From: Paenibacillus sp. VTT E-133291
Lineage (GTDB): Bacteria; Bacillota; Bacilli; Paenibacillales; Paenibacillaceae
Assembly (NCBI RefSeq): GCF_002264395.1
Contig: NZ_NFVA01000060.1
Span: forward strand, 1-43,749
Direction of reading: 5' to 3'
Length of the DNA stretch: 43,749 bases
Shown: in pieces, positions 24,159 to 30,797 of the stretch
Numbering within the stretch: the stretch's first letter is position 1
How the letters are laid out: each line of letters opens with the position of its first letter
Made by a program: the position numbers and the translations under genes
Notes under the pieces: model-generated
What the model was told of the DNA's origin: nothing
What the model saw: the letters and a program-made list of their open reading frames with translations, nothing else
Database searches by the model: none

Positions 24159-24989
24159 GTGAGAACATCGATAACCCGCGGCTGGCAAAGCATGAAGGAG
24201 CAATTTTATATTCTGATTCTGCTCTTCATCTACCGACTGCTCTGGGGCTACTTTATGTACGGCTTCATCCGGTCTGCTATCGTTCCTATTCTGCTGCGCT
24301 ATCCAGATAAAGACGCTGGAGGCAGCGGAATGGGCAGACTACTCTATTATGTCGAAGGACAGTTCAGCTTGAACACAGATCCTGCGATACGTACTTGGTT
24401 ATGGATGTTCCTAGGACTTGTTGTCTTTCGACTTCTGCTCTCCCCCTTCATAAGGTCAGGATTACTGCATGAACTCCATCAGGAGCGAAAAGGAGAGCGT
24501 GGCCTGTTCTTTTTTCCCGGTATGAAGCTTTATGGATTTCCTGTGTTTATCTTCAGTCTAATCGAGTGGGTGCTCGCACTACTTCCGTTATACTGGCTCG
24601 CTCCAAAAATGTACGGGCTATTCTTGTCCTCCTTTTTGAACTACTCTTTGTTACTTCATCTAATTCCATACGTATTGGCATGGCTTATATACATCTTTAT
24701 CGTACGCCTGTTCCTTCTATATATGCAGTTTGGTTATACCAGCGGCACGGGGATGTTCTCCTCCCTATTCATTTGCTTGAAGTCGCTGATTCCAGCAATA
24801 GGCATTTCAATCCTACTTGGTGCAGCAGGTCTGGTTCTTTTGCTAATATGCGGACTAACGGGTCTCTTCTGCCCTGGCCTACCGGCGCTGATTATCCGTC
24901 AAATCTCACCCCTGCCTTCTACACTCTTCAAAATGTGGGGAATCTCAGCACAATATCATCTATGGCACAGTAAAGCATTCCCACAATAA
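24159..24989 (+). CDS. Polytopic membrane protein of unknown function
   Basis: The 276-residue product has about five or six hydrophobic segments: about 17-40, 75-95, 128-150, 160-195 and 210-245. No catalytic motif was recognised. GAGGTG overlaps the end of the M1 peptidase gene; it is seven bases from a GTG at 24159 but touches the alternative ATG at 24153, so GTG was preferred. Tight coupling to the M1 peptidase suggests a partner or substrate-presenting role, which is inference only. Confidence 0.65.
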   Translation: MRTSITRGWQSMKEQFYILILLFIYRLLWGYFMYGFIRSAIVPILLRYPDKDAGGSGMGRLLYYVEGQFSLNTDPAIRTWLWMFLGLVVFRLLLSPFIRSGLLHELHQERKGERGLFFFPGMKLYGFPVFIFSLIEWVLALLPLYWLAPKMYGLFLSSFLNYSLLLHLIPYVLAWLIYIFIVRLFLLYMQFGYTSGTGMFSSLFICLKSLIPAIGISILLGAAGLVLLLICGLTGLFCPGLPALIIRQISPLPSTLFKMWGISAQYHLWHSKAFPQ

Positions 24990-25013
24990 TTCAAGGTCTT
25001 ACAGCACATAATA

Positions 25014-25054
25014 TAAGAGTCCCGGTTCCTCAATCAGGAGCCGGGACTCTTTCG
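25014..25054 (+). terminator. Terminator after the M1 peptidase operon
   Basis: AAGAGTCCCGG (25015-25025) pairs with CCGGGACTCTT (25041-25051), a strong stem, though the T-tract after it is short (CTTTCG). Confidence 0.7.
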
Positions 25055-25076
25055 CGTTATAGAAAATTATGTCGAT

Positions 25077-25105
25077 TTGCAAAATCATAAAGACTTTGTT
25101 ACAAT
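25077..25105 (+). promoter_or_regulatory. Candidate promoter of the first NlpC/P60 gene
   Basis: TTGCAA (25077-25082), a 17-base spacer and TACAAT (25100-25105). The second gene copy has TTGCCA-17-TACAAT in the same relative place, which supports function. An alternative promoter further down, TTGTAA-17-TACATA (25131-25159), would place the -35 within the WalR-like box. Confidence 0.5.
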
Positions 25106-25120
25106 AAGTCCTGTTCCATT

Positions 25121-25137
25121 GGTAACAAGTTTGTAAT
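25121..25137 (+). promoter_or_regulatory. WalR-like box, first copy
   Basis: GGTAAC-N5-TGTAAT matches the WalR consensus TGTWAH-N5-TGTWAH at 11 of 12 positions. WalRK controls cell-wall hydrolase genes in Bacillota, and the gene downstream is such a hydrolase. A near-identical box is present at the same place in the second copy. Confidence 0.5.
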
Positions 25138-25194
25138 CATTTGAAACGATTTCTACATAACTTCATGTATTTATCGTAGTTTTGTCGATAAGTC

Positions 25195-25340
25195 ACTATC
25201 TGGTGCATAAAACGCCGAATTCCTGGCACCAGGAAGTGGGGGAACCATATTTTGGGTGAATTGATCTCGCTTTGCAGGGATCATAGGGAAACTTCTACCG
25301 AATCCTTAAGCTAACCTCACAGGCATTGGAAGGGGTACAA
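25195..25340 (+). promoter_or_regulatory. Cyclic di-AMP riboswitch (ydaO/yuaA), first copy
   Basis: The leader contains the conserved blocks of the ydaO/yuaA class in order: GCCGAAT, GGGGGAACCA, GGGTGAATTG, ATAGGG, ACCGAATCC and AAGCTAACCTC. The element responds to cyclic di-AMP and usually lowers expression when bound; wall hydrolases are known members of its regulon. The ribosome site GGAAGGGG lies within or at the edge of the 3' part, so control may be at translation. No terminator follows before the start codon. Confidence 0.92.
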
Positions 25341-25345
25341 TTTTT

Positions 25346-25822
25346 TTGAAGAATTTAAGAAAAGCATGCGTCGCTGCGGCGCTAGGACTTGTGATGGCGT
25401 TCTCTATTGGTGGAGGAAGTGCCTTTGCAGATTCTAAGATGGACAGTGTTATTTCAAAGACAATTGGAGTTGCCTATAAAACCGGAGGCACTAGCACTGC
25501 CGGGTTTGACTGTTCTGGATTTACTACGTATGTATTCAAGAAGGTGGGTCTTTCTTTGCCCCGTACTTCAAAAGCTCAATATAATGTTGGAACTCCTGTA
25601 GCCAAAAGCAAGTTGCGTTCAGGTGACCTAGTTTTCTTTAACACATTGGGCAACGGCGTATCCCATGTCGGCATTTATGTTGGAAACGGAAAATTCGCAC
25701 AATCATCATCTTCATATGGCGTAACCATCACTTCACTTAGCCAGTCCTACTGGGCCAATCGCTACGTTGGTGCTAAAAGAGTAATGAGTACTTCCTCATA
25801 TCAAGCTGTAGCCTACGATTAA
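25346..25822 (+). CDS. Secreted NlpC/P60 peptidoglycan endopeptidase, first copy
   Basis: The 158-residue protein has a signal peptide cut near AFA-DS (28-29) and a single NlpC/P60 domain: catalytic Cys56 in GFDCSGFT, His107 in VSHVGIYVG and a third polar residue at about 119, here Gln where the second copy has His. Such enzymes cut the D-Glu to diamino acid bond of the stem peptide. No LysM or SH3 binding domain is present. The start codon is TTG with GGAAGGGG upstream, and the same applies to the second copy. It lies under its own c-di-AMP riboswitch. Confidence 0.92.
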   Translation: MKNLRKACVAAALGLVMAFSIGGGSAFADSKMDSVISKTIGVAYKTGGTSTAGFDCSGFTTYVFKKVGLSLPRTSKAQYNVGTPVAKSKLRSGDLVFFNTLGNGVSHVGIYVGNGKFAQSSSSYGVTITSLSQSYWANRYVGAKRVMSTSSYQAVAYD

Positions 25823-25860
25823 TACTTCGCCACAACTAAACCACACAATTACATTATATA

Positions 25861-25906
25861 GGACCTGGGTTTGATTATTGACTTAATCGAATCCAGGTTT
25901 TCTTTT
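25861..25906 (+). terminator. Terminator after the first NlpC/P60 gene
   Basis: ACCTGG (about 25863-25868) and CCAGGT (about 25893-25898), with GATT/AATC pairing inside, form a hairpin followed by TTTTCTTTT. It separates the two hydrolase genes. Confidence 0.75.
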
Positions 25907-26061
25907 GCCTCATTATATTCTTTACACCTCTAGAACAGACTTTAAACACTTTTATTTGATAAAAATTTCAATAAATATAAAAATTAGTTTAATATTATCG
26001 CTTACATATGCATTTTGTCTTTAAAAAAACGAATTTTTCTGCATGATTATGTTAAAAACGA

Positions 26062-26090
26062 TTGCCAAGCGGCACTCTGTTTGTTACAAT
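26062..26090 (+). promoter_or_regulatory. Candidate promoter of the second NlpC/P60 gene
   Basis: TTGCCA (26062-26067), a 17-base spacer and TACAAT (26085-26090), aligned with the promoter of the first copy within the shared sequence TTTGTTACAATAA. Confidence 0.5.
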
Positions 26091-26107
26091 AACTGCAGTA
26101 AGATTTT

Positions 26108-26124
26108 AGTAACATTTTTGTAAT
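26108..26124 (+). promoter_or_regulatory. WalR-like box, second copy
   Basis: AGTAAC-N5-TGTAAT matches TGTWAH-N5-TGTWAH at 11 of 12 positions and aligns with the box upstream of the first hydrolase gene. Confidence 0.5.
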
Positions 26125-26171
26125 CATTAAGTTGTTATTTACAAAGGTTTTGTCATGTATTGATTACAAGC

Positions 26172-26322
26172 TATTCCTAATCAACAGTATCAGCCGAGTT
26201 TCCTGACTATTAGGAAAACGGGGGAACCAACTTTGGGTGAATTGACCTCCATTTTTAGAGGGGTCATAGGGGACCTTCAACCGAACCCTTAAGCTAACCT
26301 CGTAGGCATCCGGAAGGGGTAT
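26172..26322 (+). promoter_or_regulatory. Cyclic di-AMP riboswitch (ydaO/yuaA), second copy
   Basis: The same conserved blocks occur in the same order: GCCGAGT, GGGGGAACCA, GGGTGAATTG, ATAGGGG, ACCGAACCC and AAGCTAACCTCGTAGGC. The peripheral stems differ from the first copy in sequence but keep pairing, such as CCTCC...GGGG. As in the first copy, GGAAGGGG at its 3' edge is the ribosome site of a TTG-start gene. Confidence 0.92.
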
Positions 26323-26328
26323 AAACTT

Positions 26329-26820
26329 TTGAAGAAGAAGCTAGCAGCAGCAGTACTTAGCTTTTCCATTATTTTCACCATTGGAGCAGGAAGCGCTTTC
26401 GCGGATTCCAAAATGGATAAAGTGATCGACAAGACCATCGGAACTAAGTACGTATCCGGCGGCATCTCCACAAATGGATTTGATTGCTCCGGATTTACAA
26501 TGTATGTATTTGATAAAATCGGTATTAACCTACCACACCAATCAGGTTCCCAGTTTCAAATGGGTACTGCTATCTCCCAAGATGATTTAAGATCTGGAGA
26601 TCTTGTATTCTTCAATACAAGTGGCAAGGGTGTTTCCCATGTCGGTATTTATGTCGGTGAAGGCAAGTTTGCACACGCATCTTCCTCACGCGGTGTAACG
26701 ATTAGCTCCCTGAGTGATAGCTACTACGTGAAACGCTACATCGGTGCTAAACGCATTATGAGCACGGATGCTTATCATTCTGTTGCTTCTGAGACAGAAG
26801 ATAATGATGATGTTCAATAA
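26329..26820 (+). CDS. Secreted NlpC/P60 peptidoglycan endopeptidase, second copy
   Basis: The 163-residue paralogue of the preceding gene has a signal peptide cut near AFA-DS (25-26) and an NlpC/P60 domain with Cys53 (GFDCSGFT), His104 (VSHVGIYVG) and His116 (KFAHASS). It has a short acidic C-terminal tail (ETEDNDDVQ) absent from the first copy. Start is TTG, nine bases after GGAAGGGG. Gene, riboswitch, WalR-like box and promoter together appear duplicated, with considerable divergence since. Confidence 0.92.
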   Translation: MKKKLAAAVLSFSIIFTIGAGSAFADSKMDKVIDKTIGTKYVSGGISTNGFDCSGFTMYVFDKIGINLPHQSGSQFQMGTAISQDDLRSGDLVFFNTSGKGVSHVGIYVGEGKFAHASSSRGVTISSLSDSYYVKRYIGAKRIMSTDAYHSVASETEDNDDVQ

Positions 26821-26833
26821 GTAAATCGTACAT

Positions 26834-26880
26834 AGGCTCTTTTCCGAGATGTTGATTCTTGGGGAAGAGCTTGTTTTTTG
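26834..26880 (+). terminator. Terminator after the second NlpC/P60 gene
   Basis: GGCTCTTTTCC (about 26835-26845) pairs with GGGGAAGAGC (26861-26870) and is followed by TTGTTTTTTG. Confidence 0.7.
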
Positions 26881-27022
26881 TCTTATTTAGTATTTACCCC
26901 TCTCAGAATTTGTAAAACAATAATCTCATAAATTTCTGAGTCGACCAAGCCTATTTTTGTATATAATTAGTATACTTTCTTATATTTTAAAGTAACCCCC
27001 GTGAAAGGAGGTCCTTAACCTT

Positions 27023-27508
27023 ATGATAAATTCCTCTGTTACTTTTCATGTAGCGCCTATGGAGACCAGTCACGCGGAAGAGATTTGCAACTGGGATTAC
27101 ACAGCCCCTTATAATATTTACGGCTGGATGCCGTGGGAGCAAATGCAGGCTCTTGGAATCGAGTTCGGTGACCCTCAGCTACGTAATGAGCAATATGTCT
27201 CCATATTAAATGGGCAAGGGATTTTATGTGGATTCGCGCAGTTGTTTCCAATGGAAGGTGTTGTTCGCTTGGGGATTGGCATGCGCCCTGATCTATGCGG
27301 TCAAGGTCTAGGCAAAACATTCATGGATGCAATCGTGCAAGCAGCCTTAATTCGTTATCCTGAGCGTGAGATTGATCTAGAGGTATTGACCTGGAACCAG
27401 CGGGCGATCCGAACTTACCAAAAGTGTGGTTTTACGATTACCGATACGTATGAGCGCCTAACCCCGACAGGAAACAAACCTTTTTATTGCATGGTCTATG
27501 ACAAATAA
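27023..27508 (+). CDS. GNAT family N-acetyltransferase
   Basis: The 161-residue protein has a single GNAT fold: N-terminal strand and helices, the acetyl-CoA loop RPDLCGQGLGKTFM (motif A, Q-x-x-G-x-G/A type) near 88-101, and the motif B stretch LTWNQRAIRTYQKCGF. The residues ICNWDYTAPYNIY near the start are typical of a subgroup of Bacillota acetyltransferases. Substrate unknown. AGGAGG is 11 bases before the ATG. It stands alone between two independent units. Confidence 0.85.
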   Translation: MINSSVTFHVAPMETSHAEEICNWDYTAPYNIYGWMPWEQMQALGIEFGDPQLRNEQYVSILNGQGILCGFAQLFPMEGVVRLGIGMRPDLCGQGLGKTFMDAIVQAALIRYPEREIDLEVLTWNQRAIRTYQKCGFTITDTYERLTPTGNKPFYCMVYDK

Positions 27509-27635
27509 TATTAAATTCCATATTTTTCAATGATTTGATGGCATTGTCGTTCATTTTTTTGTCACAAACCCTATGATAACGCTTCACCTTGAGCTATAAT
27601 GTAGGGAGCAGCTTACATAGAAGGGACGAACTGGG

Positions 27636-27992
27636 ATGCAGAAATGGATCATGAGCGGTTTGTTTTTTGCCGCCTGTGCCTTTGCGGTAGTACTTATGTT
27701 TACACTTCCAGGTAAAGAAGAGGTAGCTGAACAGAATAAGCCGACGATGCCGGAAGTCCAATTGGATGCAGCAAAGGCGGAAGCAACCGTGAAAGCCAGC
27801 TGTATTACCTGTCACGGCGATCAGCTTCAAGGTGGAGTTGGACCCAGTCTTCAAAATGAAGGCGGTCAACATGATGCTGAAGCAATCTACAGTATTGTAA
27901 CTAAAGGACGCGGTCAAATGCCTTCCTTTAAAGAAAAGCTAGCCCCTGAGGAGATTGCAAACGTCGCCCTCTGGCTCGCAGAGAAAAAGTAA
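27636..27992 (+). CDS. Membrane-anchored small cytochrome c (c550/c551 type)
   Basis: The 118-residue protein has an N-terminal membrane anchor (about 5-24), then a charged linker and one haem-c domain with CITCH (Cys56, Cys59, His60) and Met95 (GQMPSF) as likely sixth ligand. It resembles B. subtilis CccA (c550) in size and plan; a lipobox was not seen, so it is less like CccB. It should carry electrons on the outer membrane face, for example to a cytochrome c oxidase. AAGGGA precedes the ATG and a TATAAT hexamer (27595-27600) lies upstream. Confidence 0.88.
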   Translation: MQKWIMSGLFFAACAFAVVLMFTLPGKEEVAEQNKPTMPEVQLDAAKAEATVKASCITCHGDQLQGGVGPSLQNEGGQHDAEAIYSIVTKGRGQMPSFKEKLAPEEIANVALWLAEKK

Positions 27993-28005
27993 CTACCAAA
28001 GCAAC

Positions 28006-28056
28006 TAAAAACGCCCGTGCCTGAAGATAGTTCACTATCTGCGCACGGGCGTTTAT
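28006..28056. terminator. Bidirectional terminator between the cytochrome c and dehydratase genes
   Basis: AACGCCCGTGC (28010-28020) pairs with GCACGGGCGTT (28043-28053), with GATAG/CTATC inside. It has a TTTATTT tail on the plus strand and TTTTTAG on the minus strand. Confidence 0.85.
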
Positions 28057-28074
28057 TTATGAGTTTGGGTGACA

Positions 28075-28362
28075 CTAACGATTTTTCTCAAAGGCTTCAT
28101 TAAATTCATGTGCCTCTCGAATATCTAGAGCTGTAATACCGTCTTCCTCATTTGATTTCAGCCGTAAAGTCACTGTCTTATAATCAATTGTAATATGTGG
28201 ATGGTGATCAAAGGCTTCTGAAATGGTGGCTACTTCATCAACGAAAGCAATACCCTTCATATATTGGCTGAACATATATTTTCGCACCATGGTATTCTCT
28301 TCCAGCTTCCAACCTTCCAGCTTGCTGATCTGCTCACGCAGTTCTTCTTCCGTAAATAACAA
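28075..28362 (-). CDS. 4a-hydroxytetrahydrobiopterin dehydratase (PCD/DCoH family)
   Basis: The 95-residue protein carries the family's active-site signature EAFDHHPHITIDY with His53, His54 and His56, and the helix-strand layout of pterin-4a-carbinolamine dehydratase. The enzyme regenerates the pterin cofactor after aromatic amino acid hydroxylation; many bacteria also carry it without a hydroxylase, and none is seen here. The frame extends further upstream, but GGGAGG lies seven bases before a TTG at 28362, giving a family-length protein starting (L/M)LFTEEEL. Confidence 0.85.
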   Translation of the reverse strand: MLFTEEELREQISKLEGWKLEENTMVRKYMFSQYMKGIAFVDEVATISEAFDHHPHITIDYKTVTLRLKSNEEDGITALDIREAHEFNEAFEKNR

Positions 28363-28429
28363 TTCATTTCCTCCCTTACTAAAAATTGCAGTAAAATCCG
28401 CAGGTCCCATTACTCGTCTTATTCGTTAA

Positions 28430-28466
28430 ACAAAACATCCCTTAGCTTCTGAGGTCCAAGGGATGT
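28430..28466 (-). terminator. Hairpin with terminator character upstream of the dehydratase gene
   Basis: CATCCCTT (28436-28443) pairs with AAGGGATG (28458-28465), followed on the minus strand by TTTTGTTT. It may end the transcript of the unknown gene at 28591, or act as an attenuator, because a TATAAT (28517-28522) lies upstream of it on the same strand. Confidence 0.5.
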
Positions 28467-28590
28467 GCCAGGATAAAGGCAATATTTTCGATTAAATGTA
28501 TTCAAGAATCCCAGCGATTATAACTCGGCTACACCAATTTTAACACGGGCTACTAACTACGGGCAAATTACGCCCCGTCGCCCCCTCTTC

Positions 28591-28893
28591 TTAAATCAAA
28601 ACAACAGAGGCTAAATCCTCTTCTCCGACTAAAATATTAATGCGGTGCGTGTCCTTATCATAAATGATAACGCCGCTCCCCACCTCAATCATAGGTTCAT
28701 TACCCAGCGCGAAGAAAAGATCCTCAGCCAGTGCCTCCCATACCTCCATCTTGGATTCCTGCGGCAATTCTTGCCACTCTTCCGGATCCATTTCAAAAAA
28801 TAAGTACCCATCGGAAATTCTGCCAACAGCCTCAGTCAAATCCGTTAGGATTTCACCGTAATCTCTACCATGCTTTACACCCACATGTATCAC
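28591..28893 (-). CDS. Hypothetical protein, 100 residues
   Basis: I do not recognise a family. The protein is soluble and acidic, with a first half that looks helical (YGEILTDLTEAVGRI, ESKMEVWEALAEDLFFAL) and a second half with short strands (MIEVGSGVIIYDKDTHRINIL). No cysteine or metal-site pattern is seen. The start is GTG with GGAG eight bases upstream. It is the only gene of its transcript, diverging from motA. Confidence 0.6.
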   Translation of the reverse strand: MIHVGVKHGRDYGEILTDLTEAVGRISDGYLFFEMDPEEWQELPQESKMEVWEALAEDLFFALGNEPMIEVGSGVIIYDKDTHRINILVGEEDLASVVLI

Positions 28894-28972
28894 TCCGTTT
28901 TCTCCACAGATGAATAATTACTTACCTTATCCATTATAGCCGAAAAAATGACTTCACAAAAAACGGAATGAT

Positions 28973-28980
28973 GTCGATAA
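28973..28980 (+). promoter_or_regulatory. Possible sigmaD -10 element upstream of motA
   Basis: GTCGATAA resembles the sigmaD -10 consensus GCCGATAT and lies 110 bases before motA. The matching -35 TAAA is not present at the proper distance, so this is weak. Confidence 0.25.
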
Positions 28981-29090
28981 ATAAGAATATACGTTATTCG
29001 GTTTCGCACAGAGTGCCTTGCCGCTGTTTCAAGGATGATATACGCGGCTTTGTCGGAACACATCTTATAATCTCATGGACGAGGTGCATA

Positions 29091-29894
29091 ATGGAAATTT
29101 CAACAATACTTGGTTTAATTTTTGGTCTAGTTGCAGTTATTTGGGGTATGATCCTCAAGCACGCTCCTCTTCACGCTTTAGCCACACCTGCTGCTTACGT
29201 TATTATCTTAGTGGGTACGGCAGCTTCCATCTTTATGGCCTTTCCGTTCTCAGAGGTCAAGAAGATTCCAAGTCTGTTTAAAATGATTTTTGTCAAAAAG
29301 AAATTAATCAGTAAACCCGAATTAATTACTATGTTCATGGAGTGGGCTTCTATTACACGGCGTGAAGGTCTGCTGGCTCTTGAGTCGAAAGTCGATGAAA
29401 TAGAAGATAACTTCCTCAGAAATGGCATGCGGATGATTATTGATGGAAATGATCAGGATTTTGTCCGCGATGTTCTTATGGAGGACATCCACGCCACAGA
29501 GGATAGACATAAAGCAGGCGCACTCATTTTCTCACAAGCAGGTATGTATGCTCCTACACTTGGCGTACTCGGGGCCGTTATCGGACTTATCGCCGCTCTG
29601 GCTGATATGAGTGATATGAACAAATTGGCTGCAGCAATCGGGGCTGCCTTCATCGCAACACTACTCGGTATCTTTACAGGTTACGTATTATGGCATCCTA
29701 TTGCCAATAAGCTAAAACGACTTTCCAAACGTGAAATTGAAGTTCGAATGATGATGGTCGAAGGTCTTTTGTCCATACAATCCGGTGTATCCACTATTGC
29801 CATCAATCAGAAGCTTGCTGTCTTCCTAACACCTTCGGAACGAGCTAAGTTAAATGCTGAGAAGGAGAGTGGATCGGGTGAGCAAAAAGACTAG
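29091..29894 (+). CDS. motA: Flagellar motor stator protein MotA
   Basis: The 267-residue protein has four membrane segments: about 4-22, 30-50, and the pair near 155-175 and 180-205 containing GMYAPTLGVLGAVIGL and GAAFIATLLGIFTGY. A large cytoplasmic loop between the second and third segments carries the charged residues that engage the rotor (EGLLALESKVDEIEDNFLRNG). It forms the proton-driven stator with MotB. The upstream in-frame ATG codons lack a ribosome site, whereas GAGGTG lies just before the ATG at 29091. Confidence 0.93.
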   Translation: MEISTILGLIFGLVAVIWGMILKHAPLHALATPAAYVIILVGTAASIFMAFPFSEVKKIPSLFKMIFVKKKLISKPELITMFMEWASITRREGLLALESKVDEIEDNFLRNGMRMIIDGNDQDFVRDVLMEDIHATEDRHKAGALIFSQAGMYAPTLGVLGAVIGLIAALADMSDMNKLAAAIGAAFIATLLGIFTGYVLWHPIANKLKRLSKREIEVRMMMVEGLLSIQSGVSTIAINQKLAVFLTPSERAKLNAEKESGSGEQKD

Positions 29895-30696
29895 ACGACA
29901 CGAAGAGCATGAAGAACACGCCGATGAATCGTGGCTACTGCCTTATTCTGATCTTATGACCCTTCTGGTAGCCTTGTTCATCGTAATGTATTCTATGAGT
30001 GCAACGGATGCCAAAAAATTCGAAGAGATGAGTCAAGCCTTCAGTTCCGCTCTTAATGGCGGTACAGGTATTCTTGAAGAGCGGGCGGCAATGCCATCTA
30101 AGACTCAAGAGGATTTAGGAAAAAATGATCAAATGGATAAATCAGTAGCCAAGAAAACCGAACAAACAGAAATGGCTAAGCTGCGGCAAAAGGAACAAGA
30201 GGATTTAGAGAAGCTTAAAAAGCAGTTTGATCAATATATCAGCAAGAACGGTCTAACCGATCTTCTCAGTACTAAGCTCAATCAGTCTCAGCTTATGATT
30301 ACGATAAGCGATAACGCGTTGTTCGCTTCCGGACAGGCTGTAGTTAAAGATGATTCTCGGCAATTAGCAAAGTCCATCTCAACTATGCTGCAGCAATTCC
30401 CGGATTATGATGTTGTCGTGCAAGGGCATACTGATAATATCCCTATCTCTAATAGCGACTATTCTTCCAACTGGGACCTGAGCGCCGATCGCGCCCTTCA
30501 GTTCATGAAGATCTTGCTAACAAATACGAACCTGAATCCACGGAAATTCAGTGCGATTGGATACGGAGAATACCACCCGATTTCTGAAAATACTACAGCT
30601 GTTGGAAGAAGTAAGAACCGCCGGGTTGAAGTATCCATTATTCGTAAATATCAAGAAACCAAAGAGTTCTCAGGTATAGCTCCTACTGATGAATAA
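29878..30696 (+). CDS. motB: Flagellar motor stator protein MotB
   Basis: The 272-residue protein has a short basic and His/Glu-rich N-terminus, one membrane segment with the essential proton-carrying Asp25 in LLPYSDLMTLLVALFIVMYS, a plug and coiled-coil linker (about 85-130), and a C-terminal OmpA-like peptidoglycan-binding domain (about 140-255) with VVQGHTDNIPI and SADRALQ. It anchors MotA to the wall. The start is GTG at 29878 with GAAGGAGAG upstream, inside the end of motA; the 17-base overlap suggests coupled translation. Confidence 0.93.
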   Translation: MSKKTRRHEEHEEHADESWLLPYSDLMTLLVALFIVMYSMSATDAKKFEEMSQAFSSALNGGTGILEERAAMPSKTQEDLGKNDQMDKSVAKKTEQTEMAKLRQKEQEDLEKLKKQFDQYISKNGLTDLLSTKLNQSQLMITISDNALFASGQAVVKDDSRQLAKSISTMLQQFPDYDVVVQGHTDNIPISNSDYSSNWDLSADRALQFMKILLTNTNLNPRKFSAIGYGEYHPISENTTAVGRSKNRRVEVSIIRKYQETKEFSGIAPTDE

Positions 30697-30717
30697 TGGT
30701 TGCCTTAACACAAAGCA

Positions 30718-30763
30718 TAAAGAGCTGCCCCAAGGTCTTAGACCGATGGAGCAGCTCTTTTTT
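30718..30763. terminator. Terminator between motB and rluF
   Basis: AAGAGCTGC (30720-30728) pairs with GCAGCTCTT (30751-30759), followed by six T on the plus strand. It may also end the convergent rluF transcript. Confidence 0.8.
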
Positions 30764-30797
30764 GACAAAATCTTATTCAAATCTAGGATCTTTTAAG

